Part shown: positions 7,948-16,881 of the stretch, one piece after another
Layout: each line of letters begins with the position of its first letter
Numbering within the stretch: the first letter of the stretch is position 1
Source: Hyphomicrobiales bacterium
GTDB taxonomy: Bacteria; Pseudomonadota; Alphaproteobacteria; Rhizobiales; Rhizobiaceae
Length of the DNA stretch: 36,075 bases
Direction of reading: 5' to 3'
NCBI GenBank assembly: GCA_900469445.1
Contig: UBXM01000054.1
Coordinates: forward strand, 1-36,075
Made by a program: the position numbers and the translations under genes
The notes under the pieces: model-generated
Databases searched by the model: none
What the model was told of the DNA's origin: nothing
The model's input: only the letters and a program-made list of their open reading frames with translations

Positions 7948-8523
7948 ATGTTTGACCCGAGAGAGAAGATTGCTCTCTTTATCGATGGCGCAAATTTGTA
8001 CGCCGCATCGAAAAGCCTCGGCTTCGATATAGACTATCGCAAGCTTCTGAAGGCTTTCCAGAAACGTGGTTATCTACTTCGCGCTTATTACTACACGGCG
8101 CTTATAGAGGATCAGGAATACTCCTCCATTCGCCCGCTGATCGATTGGCTGGACTATAACGGCTACAAGGTCGTGACCAAGCCTGCCAAGGAGTTCACCG
8201 ACAGTCTCGGCCGCCGCAAGATCAAGGGCAATATGGATATCGAGCTGGCGATCGACGCGATGGAGCAATCCGAAACCGTCGATCACCTGGTGATCTTCTC
8301 CGGCGACGGCGACTTTACCAATCTGGTGGAGGCGCTGCAGCGGCGCGGTCGCAAGGTCTCCGTCGTATCGACGATGCAGACGCAGCCGCCGATGATTGCC
8401 GACGATCTGCGCCGGCAGGCCGATCACTTCATCGACCTGATGACGCTGAAGGCGGAAGTCGGTCGCGACCCGAGCGAGCGCGCGGTGCGCCCGACGGAAC
8501 CAACCGAGCCGGCTGATGCTTAA
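7948..8523 (+). CDS. NYN-domain (LabA/DUF88) nuclease-like protein
   Basis: A 191-residue protein of the NYN/LabA family, a PIN-like fold related to ribonucleases. The ATG at 7948 has GGAG 5 bases upstream and gives the family-typical start MFDPREKIALFIDGANLY. The acidic metal-binding positions are present: D13 in FIDGANL, D97 in KGNMDIELAID, and D120/D122 in FSGDGDFTN, so the active site looks complete. An N-terminal extension to 7903 lacks family similarity. The gene is conserved next to rpoZ–rel and smpB in rhizobia, which suggests an RNA-processing or translation-linked role, but no substrate is established here. A strong terminator follows. Confidence 0.92.
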   Translation: MFDPREKIALFIDGANLYAASKSLGFDIDYRKLLKAFQKRGYLLRAYYYTALIEDQEYSSIRPLIDWLDYNGYKVVTKPAKEFTDSLGRRKIKGNMDIELAIDAMEQSETVDHLVIFSGDGDFTNLVEALQRRGRKVSVVSTMQTQPPMIADDLRRQADHFIDLMTLKAEVGRDPSERAVRPTEPTEPADA

Positions 8524-8550
8524 TCGGCCCGGAAAACAACTCTGTTCAAA

Positions 8551-8574
8551 GGCGCCGGAAACGGCGCCTTTTTT
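8551..8574 (+). terminator. intrinsic terminator after the NYN gene
   Basis: A 7-bp GC stem (8551–8557 with 8562–8568) with a GAAA tetraloop is followed by six T. Confidence 0.92.
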
Positions 8575-8592
8575 CATGACGTCCGGAAGTGA

Positions 8593-9582
8593 TCAGGCTG
8601 GCTTGGTCGCGACGATAGAGGGATGATCGCCATCACCCGCACCACTTTTACCAGCGACCCCGCCGCGTGATTTGCGTGCGCGGAACACGGCCTCGACGAC
8701 AAGCGAAAGCGGCAGGCCGATGAAAAGCGGGATGAAGAAATAGATCACCCGGAAGGCGACCAGCGAGCCGATCGAGGCCTGATCACCCATGACATGGCGC
8801 ACTGTGGCCTCAAGCACGCCGAGGCCTCCCGGAGCGTGCGTGATGAGGATGGCGACATTGGCGAGAACGAAGGCGGTTGCGGCCTTCAGATAGCTGACAT
8901 CGGCGCTGGCGGCCATGACTTCGCGCAGGCAGGCCGAGACGAAGGCGAAGTTGATCGTGCCGATGACGATCTGTGCGACGGCAATCTTCCATGTCGGCAT
9001 CTGAAAGGTCCAGCTGCGGATCTTGAGCGGCGCGCGCAGGAACACTGCCAGCGCCACATAAAGAGCGGTCGCAGCCAGGCATCCCGCGCCGATGGCGATG
9101 ACGATCTCCTCCTTCAAACGCAGCACGGTGGCCGCATCTTTCGGATTGATCACCATGACGATGCCGGCAAGCACGGCCATGCCGAGGCCGACCGTGACGC
9201 CTGACAGGAGCACGATCTTCGCCACATCCTCCGTCGTCATGCCCCAGTGGGCGTAATAACGGTAACGCAGGGCACCGCTGCTGAGGCCCGACATGCCGAC
9301 GCTCTGGCCGATGGACAGGGCGATGAAGGATGCGAGCGCGATTTTCGGATAGGGCAGATCGCTCTTCACGTAACGGACGCCACACCAGTCAAAGCCGGTG
9401 AGACAGAGATAGGAGGCGAAGGCGAAAAGGAGCGCCAGCGCAAGATTGGCGGCCGGGATATCGCGGACCGACTGGATGATCTCGGACGGAGAATGTTCAC
9501 GGAAGACCTGATAAAGAAGCCAGGCTGCAAGGCCAAAGCCTACGACCAGCATGGTATAGGTAAAAATCTGCTTCTTCGTCAT
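8593..9582 (-). CDS. YbhN/UPF0104-type membrane protein (LPG synthase TM family)
   Basis: A 329-residue polytopic membrane protein of the lysylphosphatidylglycerol-synthase transmembrane (PF03706-type) family, without the cytosolic synthase domain of MprF. The start MTKKQIFTYTMLVVGFGL is chosen because it opens directly into the first membrane helix; an in-frame extension to 9762 adds 60 charged residues and would cross the divergent grpB-like start. About eight hydrophobic segments are visible. The family motifs SVGMSGLSSGALRYR and APGGLGVLEA are present. Stand-alone members have been linked to lipid translocation and envelope maintenance; the substrate is unknown. The C-terminus is a charged, Gly-rich tail. 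A second, more distant member of the family lies at 28473–29438. Confidence 0.85.
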   Translation of the reverse strand: MTKKQIFTYTMLVVGFGLAAWLLYQVFREHSPSEIIQSVRDIPAANLALALLFAFASYLCLTGFDWCGVRYVKSDLPYPKIALASFIALSIGQSVGMSGLSSGALRYRYYAHWGMTTEDVAKIVLLSGVTVGLGMAVLAGIVMVINPKDAATVLRLKEEIVIAIGAGCLAATALYVALAVFLRAPLKIRSWTFQMPTWKIAVAQIVIGTINFAFVSACLREVMAASADVSYLKAATAFVLANVAILITHAPGGLGVLEATVRHVMGDQASIGSLVAFRVIYFFIPLFIGLPLSLVVEAVFRARKSRGGVAGKSGAGDGDHPSIVATKPA

Positions 9583-9684
9583 CGTCCGCTTGCCCACATA
9601 AAGGTGAGACAAAACGGTTGGATAACAGGTTTTGTTCCGGAATGGGCCGACGGCCAGCAGTTTCTTGTGATGGGGGTTTAGAGC

Positions 9685-10248
9685 ATGACGGCGCAGATCG
9701 AGATCCAACCGCCGAGAGAGAGTTGGCCTGCGGACTTTCAGAATTTGAAAGCCGCTTTGCAACGCTCCCTACCCGCCGGCTCGTATCTTCACCATATCGG
9801 CTCCACCGCGGTCGCTGGCCTTGCCGCCAAGGACATCATCGACATTCAGATCACGGTAGACGATCTTTCACAGATCGACGAAACAGCCATGCGGCTGGAG
9901 GGATTTGAATTACGCCCGATTACCAAAGATCACTGTCCGCCGGGTGTGGATCTTCCCGATGCCGAATTGCGAAAGCTGTTTTTCAAAAGCCTGGGGCGAT
10001 CCGCAAATATCCATGTGCGCGAAAAGGGGCGCTTCAATCAGCGCTATCCGCTTCTATGTCGAGATTTTCTGCGCGCTCACCCGGTGGCCGCTGGGGCCTA
10101 TGCGCAGATCAAGCAGCGGCTGGCGGAACATTTTCCAACAGACATCGATGCCTATTACCAGATCAAGGATCCGGTCTTCGACATCATCATGGCCGGCGCT
10201 AATGATTGGGCAGAACTGACAGGCTGGAAAGAGCCGCCGGCGGACTGA
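9685..10248 (+). CDS. GrpB-family protein (nucleotidyltransferase fold)
   Basis: A 187-residue GrpB/UPF0157-family protein. The diagnostic segment YLHHIGSTAVAGLAAKDIIDIQI lies at residues about 34–56 and is the nucleotidyltransferase-like core GS…D-x-D pattern; SANIHVREKG and NQRYPLLCRDFLRAHP are also family-typical. The biochemical function of most members is not known. The ATG has a G-rich stretch (GGGGG) 8 bases upstream. It is divergent from the YbhN-like gene (102 bp between starts) and convergent with smpB (11 bp between stops). Confidence 0.88.
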   Translation: MTAQIEIQPPRESWPADFQNLKAALQRSLPAGSYLHHIGSTAVAGLAAKDIIDIQITVDDLSQIDETAMRLEGFELRPITKDHCPPGVDLPDAELRKLFFKSLGRSANIHVREKGRFNQRYPLLCRDFLRAHPVAAGAYAQIKQRLAEHFPTDIDAYYQIKDPVFDIIMAGANDWAELTGWKEPPAD

Positions 10249-10259
10249 ACGATCCGGCC

Positions 10260-10736
10260 TCAGCCGCCCTTCAGCAGCCGCGACTTCTGCCTGTTCCAGT
10301 CGCGTTCCTTCTCCGTCTCGCGCTTGTCGTGCAGCTTCTTGCCCTTGGCGAGAGCGAGTTCGAGCTTGGCGCGGCCGCGGTCGTTGAAGTAGATCTTCAG
10401 CGGCACCAGCGTCATGCCTTCGCGGTTGATGCCGTTGCGAAGCCGGTTGATCTCGCGCTTGGACAGGAGCAGCTTGCGGCGGCGGCGCGGCTCGTGATTG
10501 AAGCGATTTGCCTGCAGATATTCCGGAAGGTGGCTGTTGATCAGCCAGATTTCCTCGCCCTCGTCCGATGCGTAGGATTCGGCGATATTGGCCTTGCCAT
10601 CGCGCAGGGATTTGACCTCCGTGCCGGTCAGCACGATGCCTGCCTCATAGGTATCGATGATCTCGTAGTTGAAACGAGCCTTGCGGTTTTCCGCAACGAT
10701 CTTGTTGACCACGCGCTGGCTGCCTTTGGGTGCCAT
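10260..10736 (-). CDS. smpB: SsrA (tmRNA)-binding protein
   Basis: A 158-residue SmpB, the partner of tmRNA in rescuing stalled ribosomes. The start MAPKGSQRVVNKIVAENRKA is family-typical; the frame is open to 10805 but that extension would run through a terminator hairpin. Conserved motifs include FNYEIIDTYEAGIVLTGTEVKSLR, NAHLPEY-like NSHLPEYLQAN, RKLLLSKREI and a basic C-terminal tail (DKRETEKERDWNRQKSR) that enters the decoding centre. It is downstream of dapA on the same strand, a conserved rhizobial neighbourhood. The tmRNA gene itself was not found in this window. Confidence 0.97.
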   Translation of the reverse strand: MAPKGSQRVVNKIVAENRKARFNYEIIDTYEAGIVLTGTEVKSLRDGKANIAESYASDEGEEIWLINSHLPEYLQANRFNHEPRRRRKLLLSKREINRLRNGINREGMTLVPLKIYFNDRGRAKLELALAKGKKLHDKRETEKERDWNRQKSRLLKGG

Positions 10737-10763
10737 CAGACGAATTCCATTCCGCTTTATCCA

Positions 10764-10799
10764 TAAAAGAACCCCGCCCAAAAGCGATGAGCGGGGTTC
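10764..10799 (-). terminator. intrinsic terminator after dapA, inside the smpB leader
   Basis: A perfect 9-bp stem (10769–10777 with 10791–10799), a 13-base loop and, on the minus strand, TTTTAT. It ends only about 28 bases before the smpB start, so smpB must be reached by read-through or by a promoter starting inside this short gap. Confidence 0.8.
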
Positions 10800-10868
10800 A
10801 TGCATTCATATAATGCGGCCGGGGCCGAATGTGAAGCTTATGCGTCAGCGCAGACGACGCTTAAAACC

Positions 10869-11753
10869 TCAGTTCAACAGGCCTGCATGGCGAAGCGCCG
10901 CATCGATCGCGGCTTCGGTCGAAGGCTCGAGTTCGGAAACGAGGGGCGAGCGCACCTTGCGGTCCATGCCACGCAGCCTGTTCAGGCCGTATTTGGCGCC
11001 GCAGAGACCCGGCTCGAGGAAGATCGCCTTGTGCAGCGGCATCAACCGGTCCTGATATTCGAGCGCCTTCTTGTAGTCGCCGGCAAGCGTTGCCGCCTGG
11101 AATTCGGCACAGAGACGCGGCGCGACATTGGCGGTGACGGAGATGCAGCCGATACCACCATGGGCGTTGAAGCCGAGCGCGGTTGCGTCCTCACCGGAAA
11201 GCTGGATGAAATCCGGGCCGCAGGTCATCCGCTGCTCGGAGACGCGCTCGATCTTGCCGGTGGCATCCTTGACGCCGGCAATATTCTTGTGCGCCTTGGC
11301 GAGCTTGCCCATGGTTTCCGGCGTCATGTCGATGACGGAACGGCCGGGAATGTTGTAGATGAAGATCGGCAGCGAAACCGCTTCGGCAATGGCGGAAAAA
11401 TGGGCGAAAAGCCCCTTCTGGGTCGGCTTGTTGTAATAGGGCGTGACGACCAGAAGCGCGTCGGCGCCAGCCTGTTCGGCGTGCTGGGCAAGCTCTATCG
11501 CCTCGGTCGTATTGTTGGAGCCGGCGCCTGCGATGACGGGCACGCGCTTGGCGGCCACTTCGACACAGAGTTCGACCACACGCTTGTGCTCGTCATGGGA
11601 AAGGGTCGGCGATTCACCCGTCGTACCGACCGGCACGAGACCGGAGCTCCCCTCCGCGATCACCCAGTCGACATGGTCTGCAAACGCTTTTTCATCGACA
11701 GCCCCGCCAGCGGTGAACGGCGTTACGAGCGCGGGGATCGATCCCTTGAACAT
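10869..11753 (-). CDS. dapA: 4-hydroxy-tetrahydrodipicolinate synthase
   Basis: Condenses pyruvate with aspartate semialdehyde, the first committed step towards diaminopimelate and lysine. The protein has 294 residues, the usual length. The Schiff-base lysine is K162 in AGVKDATG; Y133 (IYNIPGR), T44/T45 (GTTGES) and Y107 complete the proton relay. The ATG at 11753 gives MFKGSIPALVTPF and has GGGAG 7 bases upstream; a 9-residue extension is open but not family-like. It is divergent from the lytic transglycosylase gene, so precursor supply and peptidoglycan turnover share one intergenic region. Confidence 0.97.
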   Translation of the reverse strand: MFKGSIPALVTPFTAGGAVDEKAFADHVDWVIAEGSSGLVPVGTTGESPTLSHDEHKRVVELCVEVAAKRVPVIAGAGSNNTTEAIELAQHAEQAGADALLVVTPYYNKPTQKGLFAHFSAIAEAVSLPIFIYNIPGRSVIDMTPETMGKLAKAHKNIAGVKDATGKIERVSEQRMTCGPDFIQLSGEDATALGFNAHGGIGCISVTANVAPRLCAEFQAATLAGDYKKALEYQDRLMPLHKAIFLEPGLCGAKYGLNRLRGMDRKVRSPLVSELEPSTEAAIDAALRHAGLLN

Positions 11754-11980
11754 GCAAAAACTCCCATGGCCGCAGTCCATGCTTCGGCCGTAATCAATGA
11801 CTAAGGTTGCGCACCATAGAGCGGTGGCAGATCGCCGACAAGCGCAAAGCTCACGGGAAACTGATCATCGTCAATCCCGGAAATGGCGCAATTTCAGGGA
11901 CGTGGTAAGGTTTCGTTAACGCCATCGGCGCCTAATTGGAAAACCCGACGGGGGTATATATCTTTTTCGCGAGTTGCCGG

Positions 11981-14095
11981 ATGATCAAGCCCGCTCTGAT
12001 CCTCACCTTGGGATTGAGTGCAGCCAGCATATCGAGCCTAGTGCTCGCACAGAACGGTGGCGCGGGAAGCGGCATCGTGCCCCTGCCCTTTGCCCGCCCG
12101 GATGCACCGGCAAGCATACCCATGCCGACGCGGCCTCCCGCTTCCATGCCGACACCCGCGGCCATCCCGACGCCGGACATCACCGGCTCCATACCGCGGC
12201 TCGACCGGCCGCTTGCATCTTCTGCCCTGAAAACCGGCCTTGACGCGCTTTCCGACAACGACGCCGCACGGGTGCTTGCAGCGCGCAACAGCCTGCCGGA
12301 AGGCTCGCTCGACAGACGGATCCTGACCTGGGCGATCGCCAGTTCCGGCATGCGGGACGTTCCCTATCGCGAAATCGCAGCAGCGGCGCGGGAACTCACC
12401 GGCTGGCCGGGGATCGGCGGATTGCGCGAACGGGAAGAACGGGCGCTCTACCGGGAAAACCCGCCTGCAGCCGCCGTAATCTCGGCCATGGGCAACAGCC
12501 GCCCGCAAACGTCGGAAGGCGCGATCATTCTTGCCCGCGCGCAGATGGCCTCGGGCCGGGCAGCGGATGCGACACGGGTCATGCGCACGCTCTGGGCATC
12601 CGATACGCTGGATGTGGCGACGGAAGACAAGGTGCTCAGTGAGTTCGGCCGCCTGTTGACCGGCGCCGATCACAAGGCGCGCATGGACTATCTCATGTAT
12701 CGCGGCCGCATCGCGCAGGCGAAGCGGTTCTCCGGCCTCGGCAACGCCCAGTCGCTCTATAATGCCTGGGCGGCCGTTGCGAATAACAGCAAGAATGCCG
12801 GCACTCTGATCAATGCCGTCGCCGGCTCCTGGGCAAGCGATCCCGCCTATCTCTTCGTCAAGATCGAATATGCCCGGCGGCAGAACGACTATGCCGAGGC
12901 GGCCAAGCTTCTCGAACGCGTGCCGCGCGATCCCGCCAAACTCATCTATCCGACCGAATGGTGGAACGAGCAGCGGATCGTTTCACGCGGGCTGGCCGAT
13001 CAGGGGCAGTTCCGCGCCGCCTACCGGCTGGTTGCAAACCATGTGGCCCAGTCAACGGTCGACCGGGCCGACGCGGAGTTCCATGCCGGCTGGTATGCGC
13101 TGAGAGCGCTTCAGGATGCGACCACCGCCGAGACCCATTTCCGCAATATCCTGGACGCTTCCAGCCGCCCGCTTTCGGCATCCCGCGCACTTTACTGGCT
13201 AGGCCGCTCGGCCGAGGCTGGCGGGCCCGGGCAGGCTCGCTCCTTTTATGAACAGGCCGCACGATATTCCGGCACATTCTACGGGCAGTTGGCCGCTGCC
13301 AAGCTCGGCAAGTCGACGCTCGACGTCAGCTACCCCTCCCCCACGGCGCAGGATCGCGAGCGGTTTGCCTCCCGCGAAGTGGTGCGCGCCATCACACGGC
13401 TTGATGCCGTCGGTCACGACCGGCGATCGGCAGCACTTTATTCGGCGCTCGGCGAGCAGATCGACAGCCCCGGCGAACTCTCGCTGCTGACGGCACGTGC
13501 GGAAGCGCAGGACGACCATGCCTTGTCGCTTCGGATCGGCAAATCGGCCTTCTCCCGCGGTGTCGATGTGGCGGCGCTCGCCTATCCGATCGGCGTCATT
13601 CCCGCTGGCGCCAATATTGCCGGTTCCGGCAAGGCGCTTGCCTATTCGATCGCGCGGCAGGAAAGCGCCTTCAACCCGGCAGCCGTTTCGCCAGCCAATG
13701 CCCGCGGCCTTCTGCAACTTCTGCCGGGGACCGCGCAGGGTGTCGCCAAGCGGCATGGCCTGAGCTTCAAGGCAGACAGGCTGACCAGCGACGCCGGATA
13801 CAATGCGACACTCGGCGCCCATTATCTCGGCGAACAGATCGATGCCTTCGGCGGCTCCTACGTGCTTACCTTCATCGCCTATAATGCCGGGCCGAAGCGT
13901 GTGCCGGAATGGATCGCGCGTTATGGCGATCCGCGCGGCAAGCCGCTGGACGAGGTGATCGACTGGGTGGAGCGCATCCCCTTCCCCGAGACCCGCAATT
14001 ACGTACAGCGGGTTCTGGAGAATTATCAGGTCTACAAGACAAGGCTCGGCCAGAAAGCCGATATCGTCGCCGATCTGAGATATGGACGGCAGTGA
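11981..14095 (+). CDS. periplasmic soluble lytic murein transglycosylase
   Basis: A 704-residue Slt-type enzyme that cleaves the MurNAc–GlcNAc bond of peptidoglycan with formation of 1,6-anhydro-MurNAc. The ATG at 11981 directly opens a signal peptide (MIKPALILTLGL…VLAQ); an alternative TTG at 11936 adds 15 residues. After a Pro-rich linker (about 35–75) comes a long alpha-helical superhelix of TPR-like repeats (about 80–520), then the C-terminal SLT domain. The catalytic Glu is E561 in IARQESAFNP, followed by SPANARGLLQLLP, NATLGAHYL and AYNAGP, all typical. A short hairpin (14096–14109) follows the stop, and the porin terminator further on could also serve this gene. Confidence 0.95.
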   Translation: MIKPALILTLGLSAASISSLVLAQNGGAGSGIVPLPFARPDAPASIPMPTRPPASMPTPAAIPTPDITGSIPRLDRPLASSALKTGLDALSDNDAARVLAARNSLPEGSLDRRILTWAIASSGMRDVPYREIAAAARELTGWPGIGGLREREERALYRENPPAAAVISAMGNSRPQTSEGAIILARAQMASGRAADATRVMRTLWASDTLDVATEDKVLSEFGRLLTGADHKARMDYLMYRGRIAQAKRFSGLGNAQSLYNAWAAVANNSKNAGTLINAVAGSWASDPAYLFVKIEYARRQNDYAEAAKLLERVPRDPAKLIYPTEWWNEQRIVSRGLADQGQFRAAYRLVANHVAQSTVDRADAEFHAGWYALRALQDATTAETHFRNILDASSRPLSASRALYWLGRSAEAGGPGQARSFYEQAARYSGTFYGQLAAAKLGKSTLDVSYPSPTAQDRERFASREVVRAITRLDAVGHDRRSAALYSALGEQIDSPGELSLLTARAEAQDDHALSLRIGKSAFSRGVDVAALAYPIGVIPAGANIAGSGKALAYSIARQESAFNPAAVSPANARGLLQLLPGTAQGVAKRHGLSFKADRLTSDAGYNATLGAHYLGEQIDAFGGSYVLTFIAYNAGPKRVPEWIARYGDPRGKPLDEVIDWVERIPFPETRNYVQRVLENYQVYKTRLGQKADIVADLRYGRQ

Positions 14096-14161
14096 GGCGG
14101 TAAGCCGCCAGCAGTGATGCCATGCGCCTCGCGCTCACAACCGCTCGATGGCAAGATGCTC

Positions 14162-14200
14162 AAAAGAAAAAGCCCGGCTCCAGGCCGGGCTTTTCAGTTT
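14162..14200 (-). terminator. terminator of porin 1 (bidirectional)
   Basis: An 11-bp stem (14168–14178 with 14184–14194) with GCCCGGC core and a 5-base loop is followed on the minus strand by TTTTTCTTTT. The plus strand also shows TTTT, so it may stop transcription from the transglycosylase gene too. Confidence 0.9.
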
Positions 14201-14207
14201 CTGCCGG

Positions 14208-15320
14208 TCAGAAATCCCGCTGCAGCCGCAGGAAGCCGTCGAAACGGTCGCCATCGCCATAACCGGCGGTGTCGATGTCAACATTGTTGTAGTTGAAGGT
14301 CGCCTTGGCCAGGAGGTTTGGCGTGACCTGGTAATCCGCCGTTACGCCGACACGCCAGGCACTGCCGCCCGCGTAGTCATCACTCGTCGGAATGATGTTA
14401 TCCCAATATTGGACGCCGGGTGTGAGCTTGAATTTTTCGGAAACGGCGAACTCATATTCGGCGCCGATCGTCCATTCGGAATAATCCCAGTAGCGAGTCG
14501 GACCGGAAGAATAGACACCGAAAACACCCAGCTTGCCCGGCCCGATTTCAGCCGACAATGTGGAGGCTACGACGCCGTCTTCATGATCGAACTCATAAGC
14601 GCCGAACAGATCGATGGAAAATGCATCGAACTCGCCGCCGACCAGACCGCTGATACCGATTTCGTCGGCACTGCCGTCGTCGTCCGTCTTCCAACCGGCC
14701 TGCGAGTTGAAGAAATCAACCTGGCCATAGGCCGTCAATGCGCCGCTCTCATAGGTGTAGCGAATGGAGTTGTTCAGCGTATCGCCGCCAATATAGCCGC
14801 CGAAGATATCAGAAGCATTGCCCGAGAGCGGACCTTCATCGGCAAGCACGGTTTCACCCGGAAGGCCCGTGTCGAAGTAGTTGTAGAAGTAGCCGATACG
14901 GAAACCACCAAGCTCGATATAGGTCTCGTTGAGCGCGAAATCCGAACTGCTGCCATTGTTGTTGGCGCGTAGCGTGACGCGGGAGCCGAGGGTGCCAAAT
15001 TCGGTATCCGATTTGGCTTCGAACCGAAGCTGGGCGCGCGTATTGGTGCGATAACCCGAATCATCGGCAAGATCGACCGCGCCGCCGCTTGTATCGATGT
15101 CATAATCGCTGCGGGCATCAAACTGCAGACGAATATAACCGCCGATCTTGAGGCAGGTCTCGGTGCCGGGGATGTAGAAATAGCCGGTGCCGAAAGCGTC
15201 GCAGACCCGGACATATTCCAGCGGCTCCGGCTCGGCGGCAACGATGGCGTCCGCGGCTTGCGAAACAGATGCAGCAACAAGGCTTGCTGCCGATGCGATG
15301 AGAAAACTGGTCAGCTTCAT
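14208..15320 (-). CDS. ropA: RopA-type outer membrane porin 1
   Basis: A 370-residue alphaproteobacterial porin (Porin_2 family), expected to form a 16-stranded trimeric barrel for passive uptake of small solutes. The start MKLTSFLIASAASLVAASVSQA is a signal peptide preceded by GAGGAAA. The mature protein begins ADAIVAAEPEPLEYVRVCDAFG and carries the signature YFYIPGTETCLKIGGYIR with the conserved cysteine pair; it ends FDGFLRLQRDF, with the terminal Phe needed for barrel assembly. It is the most divergent of the three copies, with extra inserts near residues 160–180 (SGNASDIFGGYIGGD) and in late loops, which could change pore selectivity. An 18-base motif at 15434–15451 is shared with the upstream region of porin 2. 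Confidence 0.95.
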   Translation of the reverse strand: MKLTSFLIASAASLVAASVSQAADAIVAAEPEPLEYVRVCDAFGTGYFYIPGTETCLKIGGYIRLQFDARSDYDIDTSGGAVDLADDSGYRTNTRAQLRFEAKSDTEFGTLGSRVTLRANNNGSSSDFALNETYIELGGFRIGYFYNYFDTGLPGETVLADEGPLSGNASDIFGGYIGGDTLNNSIRYTYESGALTAYGQVDFFNSQAGWKTDDDGSADEIGISGLVGGEFDAFSIDLFGAYEFDHEDGVVASTLSAEIGPGKLGVFGVYSSGPTRYWDYSEWTIGAEYEFAVSEKFKLTPGVQYWDNIIPTSDDYAGGSAWRVGVTADYQVTPNLLAKATFNYNNVDIDTAGYGDGDRFDGFLRLQRDF

Positions 15321-15433
15321 TGGGATTTCCTCGGTGAGCTGAATGCGCCACATGGCAAACGCTACTCCCGATCACCATCAGCGCAAGCGGCTTCTGATAT
15401 TCCCATCAGCTCAATCTCGCAGATGGGAAATGA

Positions 15434-15451
15434 CAGTTACCAATTTATCAC
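15434..15451 (-). promoter_or_regulatory. conserved motif upstream of porin 1
   Basis: This 18-base block (CAGTTAC…TTATCAC on the plus strand) matches 15 of 18 positions of the block at 16770–16787 upstream of porin 2. It lies about 115 bp before the porin 1 start, a reasonable place for a response-regulator site. Confidence 0.4.
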
Positions 15452-15542
15452 GATCGACACCGCAGGCCGCGCGGCCCACTTCGTTCGCCGCGCTCTCCCC
15501 TCTTTCGGCCAGGGTGCCCGGTATGCGCAAACGTCTCCAAAA

Positions 15543-15572
15543 CGAGAAAAGCCCGGCACATGGCCGGGCTTT
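15543..15572 (-). terminator. terminator of porin 2
   Basis: A 10-bp stem (15548–15557 with 15563–15572) with GCCCGGC core and 5-base loop, followed on the minus strand by TTTTCT. Confidence 0.9.
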
Positions 15573-15595
15573 CCAAATCGGATCCGTGAACCGGA

Positions 15596-16654
15596 TTAGA
15601 ACGAACGCTGCAGACGCAGGAAGCCGTCCCACTGATCGTCGCCGTCATAGTCGGTGTAGTTGACGGTCGCCTTGGTGGTCAGGTTCGTGGTGATCGCGTA
15701 GTCTACAGTCAGACCAGCGCGCCATGCATCGCCACCATCGAAGTCGCCGTCGACATAGTCAACATTGTCCCAGTACTGAACGCCGGGAGCGATCTTGAAC
15801 TTGTCGTTGACGGCGAAGGCGTATTCGGCGCCGATCGTCCATTCAGACGTTGCCCAGTAACGGTTCAGGCCGGTTGCGTAGGCAGCGAAGATGCCGAGCG
15901 AACCCGCGCCGAACTCAGCCGTCAGCGTGGATGCGAAGGCTGCTTCTTCGGTATCGAAGTCGTAACCAGCAAAGAGGTCGATCGCTGCAGCGCCGAACTT
16001 GCCGGTGATGACGCCGTTGATGCCGATTTCGTCAGAGTCAGCGAAGTCCGGTGCATCGATGGTGCCAATGTTACGGCCATCCTTCCAGCCGTCAGAGGCT
16101 TCGAAGAAATCAACCTGACCGTAGACGGAGAAAGCGCCGCCGTCATAGGTGTAACGGATCGAGTTGTTGAGGGTCTGGCTCGGGCCGTTGTCGGTCAGAA
16201 CCGTTTCGCCCGGAAGACCGGTATCGAAGTAGTTGTAGAAGTAACCGACGCGGAGGCCGCCGAGTTCGATGAAGGTTTCATCGAGGTAGAAGTCGCCGCC
16301 ATCTGCGTCGTCGCTCTGGGCTTCCATGTTGATGGTGGAAGACAGCGTGCCGAATTCCGTGTCAGACTTGGCGTCGATGCCGAGCTTGCCACGCGTTCTG
16401 GTGCGGTAGCCCGACTCATCGGCTTCAGTGCCGTCGAGATCGCTGCGCGCATCAACCTGGAAGCGAACGTAACCGCCGACCTTGAGGCAGGTCTCGGTGC
16501 CTGGGATGTAGAAATAGCCTGTACCGAACGCGTCGCAGACGCGAACATATTCCAGAGGCTCAGGTTCGGCGGCGACGATTGCGTCGGCAGCCTGGGCGAC
16601 GGTAACGCTCGCAAGCGCTGCGGTCGAAGCGATGAGAAGGGTTGTGATTTTCAT
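15596..16654 (-). CDS. ropA: RopA-type outer membrane porin 2
   Basis: A 352-residue porin of the same family as its neighbours. Start MKITTLLIASTAALASVTVAQA is the signal peptide; the SD (GGGGAA) lies inside a GGGGTTCCCC palindrome at 16657–16666. The mature start ADAIVAAEPEPLEYVRVCDAFG, the YFYIPGTETCLKVGGYVR signature and the C-terminal WDGFLRLQRSF are intact. It is much closer to porin 3 than to porin 1: the last 38 coding bases of both start with an identical stretch. Separate terminators suggest that each porin has its own promoter and can be used under different conditions. Confidence 0.95.
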   Translation of the reverse strand: MKITTLLIASTAALASVTVAQAADAIVAAEPEPLEYVRVCDAFGTGYFYIPGTETCLKVGGYVRFQVDARSDLDGTEADESGYRTRTRGKLGIDAKSDTEFGTLSSTINMEAQSDDADGGDFYLDETFIELGGLRVGYFYNYFDTGLPGETVLTDNGPSQTLNNSIRYTYDGGAFSVYGQVDFFEASDGWKDGRNIGTIDAPDFADSDEIGINGVITGKFGAAAIDLFAGYDFDTEEAAFASTLTAEFGAGSLGIFAAYATGLNRYWATSEWTIGAEYAFAVNDKFKIAPGVQYWDNVDYVDGDFDGGDAWRAGLTVDYAITTNLTTKATVNYTDYDGDDQWDGFLRLQRSF

Positions 16655-16769
16655 TTGGGGTTCCCCGGTCAACTCTAGGCTTTACAATTATCAAGCTACA
16701 GTCGGGCGGCGGTTATCTACAAGCATTTCCGCATCTATGAGTGGCACTGGCGCAAGAGTTACAAGTCAG

Positions 16770-16787
16770 CAGTTACTTATTTGTCAC
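16770..16787 (-). promoter_or_regulatory. conserved motif and GTAACT direct repeat upstream of porin 2
   Basis: The 18-base block shared with porin 1 lies about 120 bp upstream of the porin 2 start. Just next to it the hexamer AGTTAC (plus strand) occurs twice, at 16757–16762 and 16771–16776, a direct repeat with a 14-base period. Confidence 0.4.
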
Positions 16788-16881
16788 AAATTTGACGGGA
16801 GACACGCTCCCCAAACCGCCTCTCCGTGCATAGGCATCCACTAACTTTCGCGAGAATCGCGGCCATGCGCGAATCATCAAA

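Noticed and set aside
10800..11804. 334-codon plus-strand frame over dapA
   Set aside because: Antisense to dapA, covers the dapA terminator and shows no recognisable domain.
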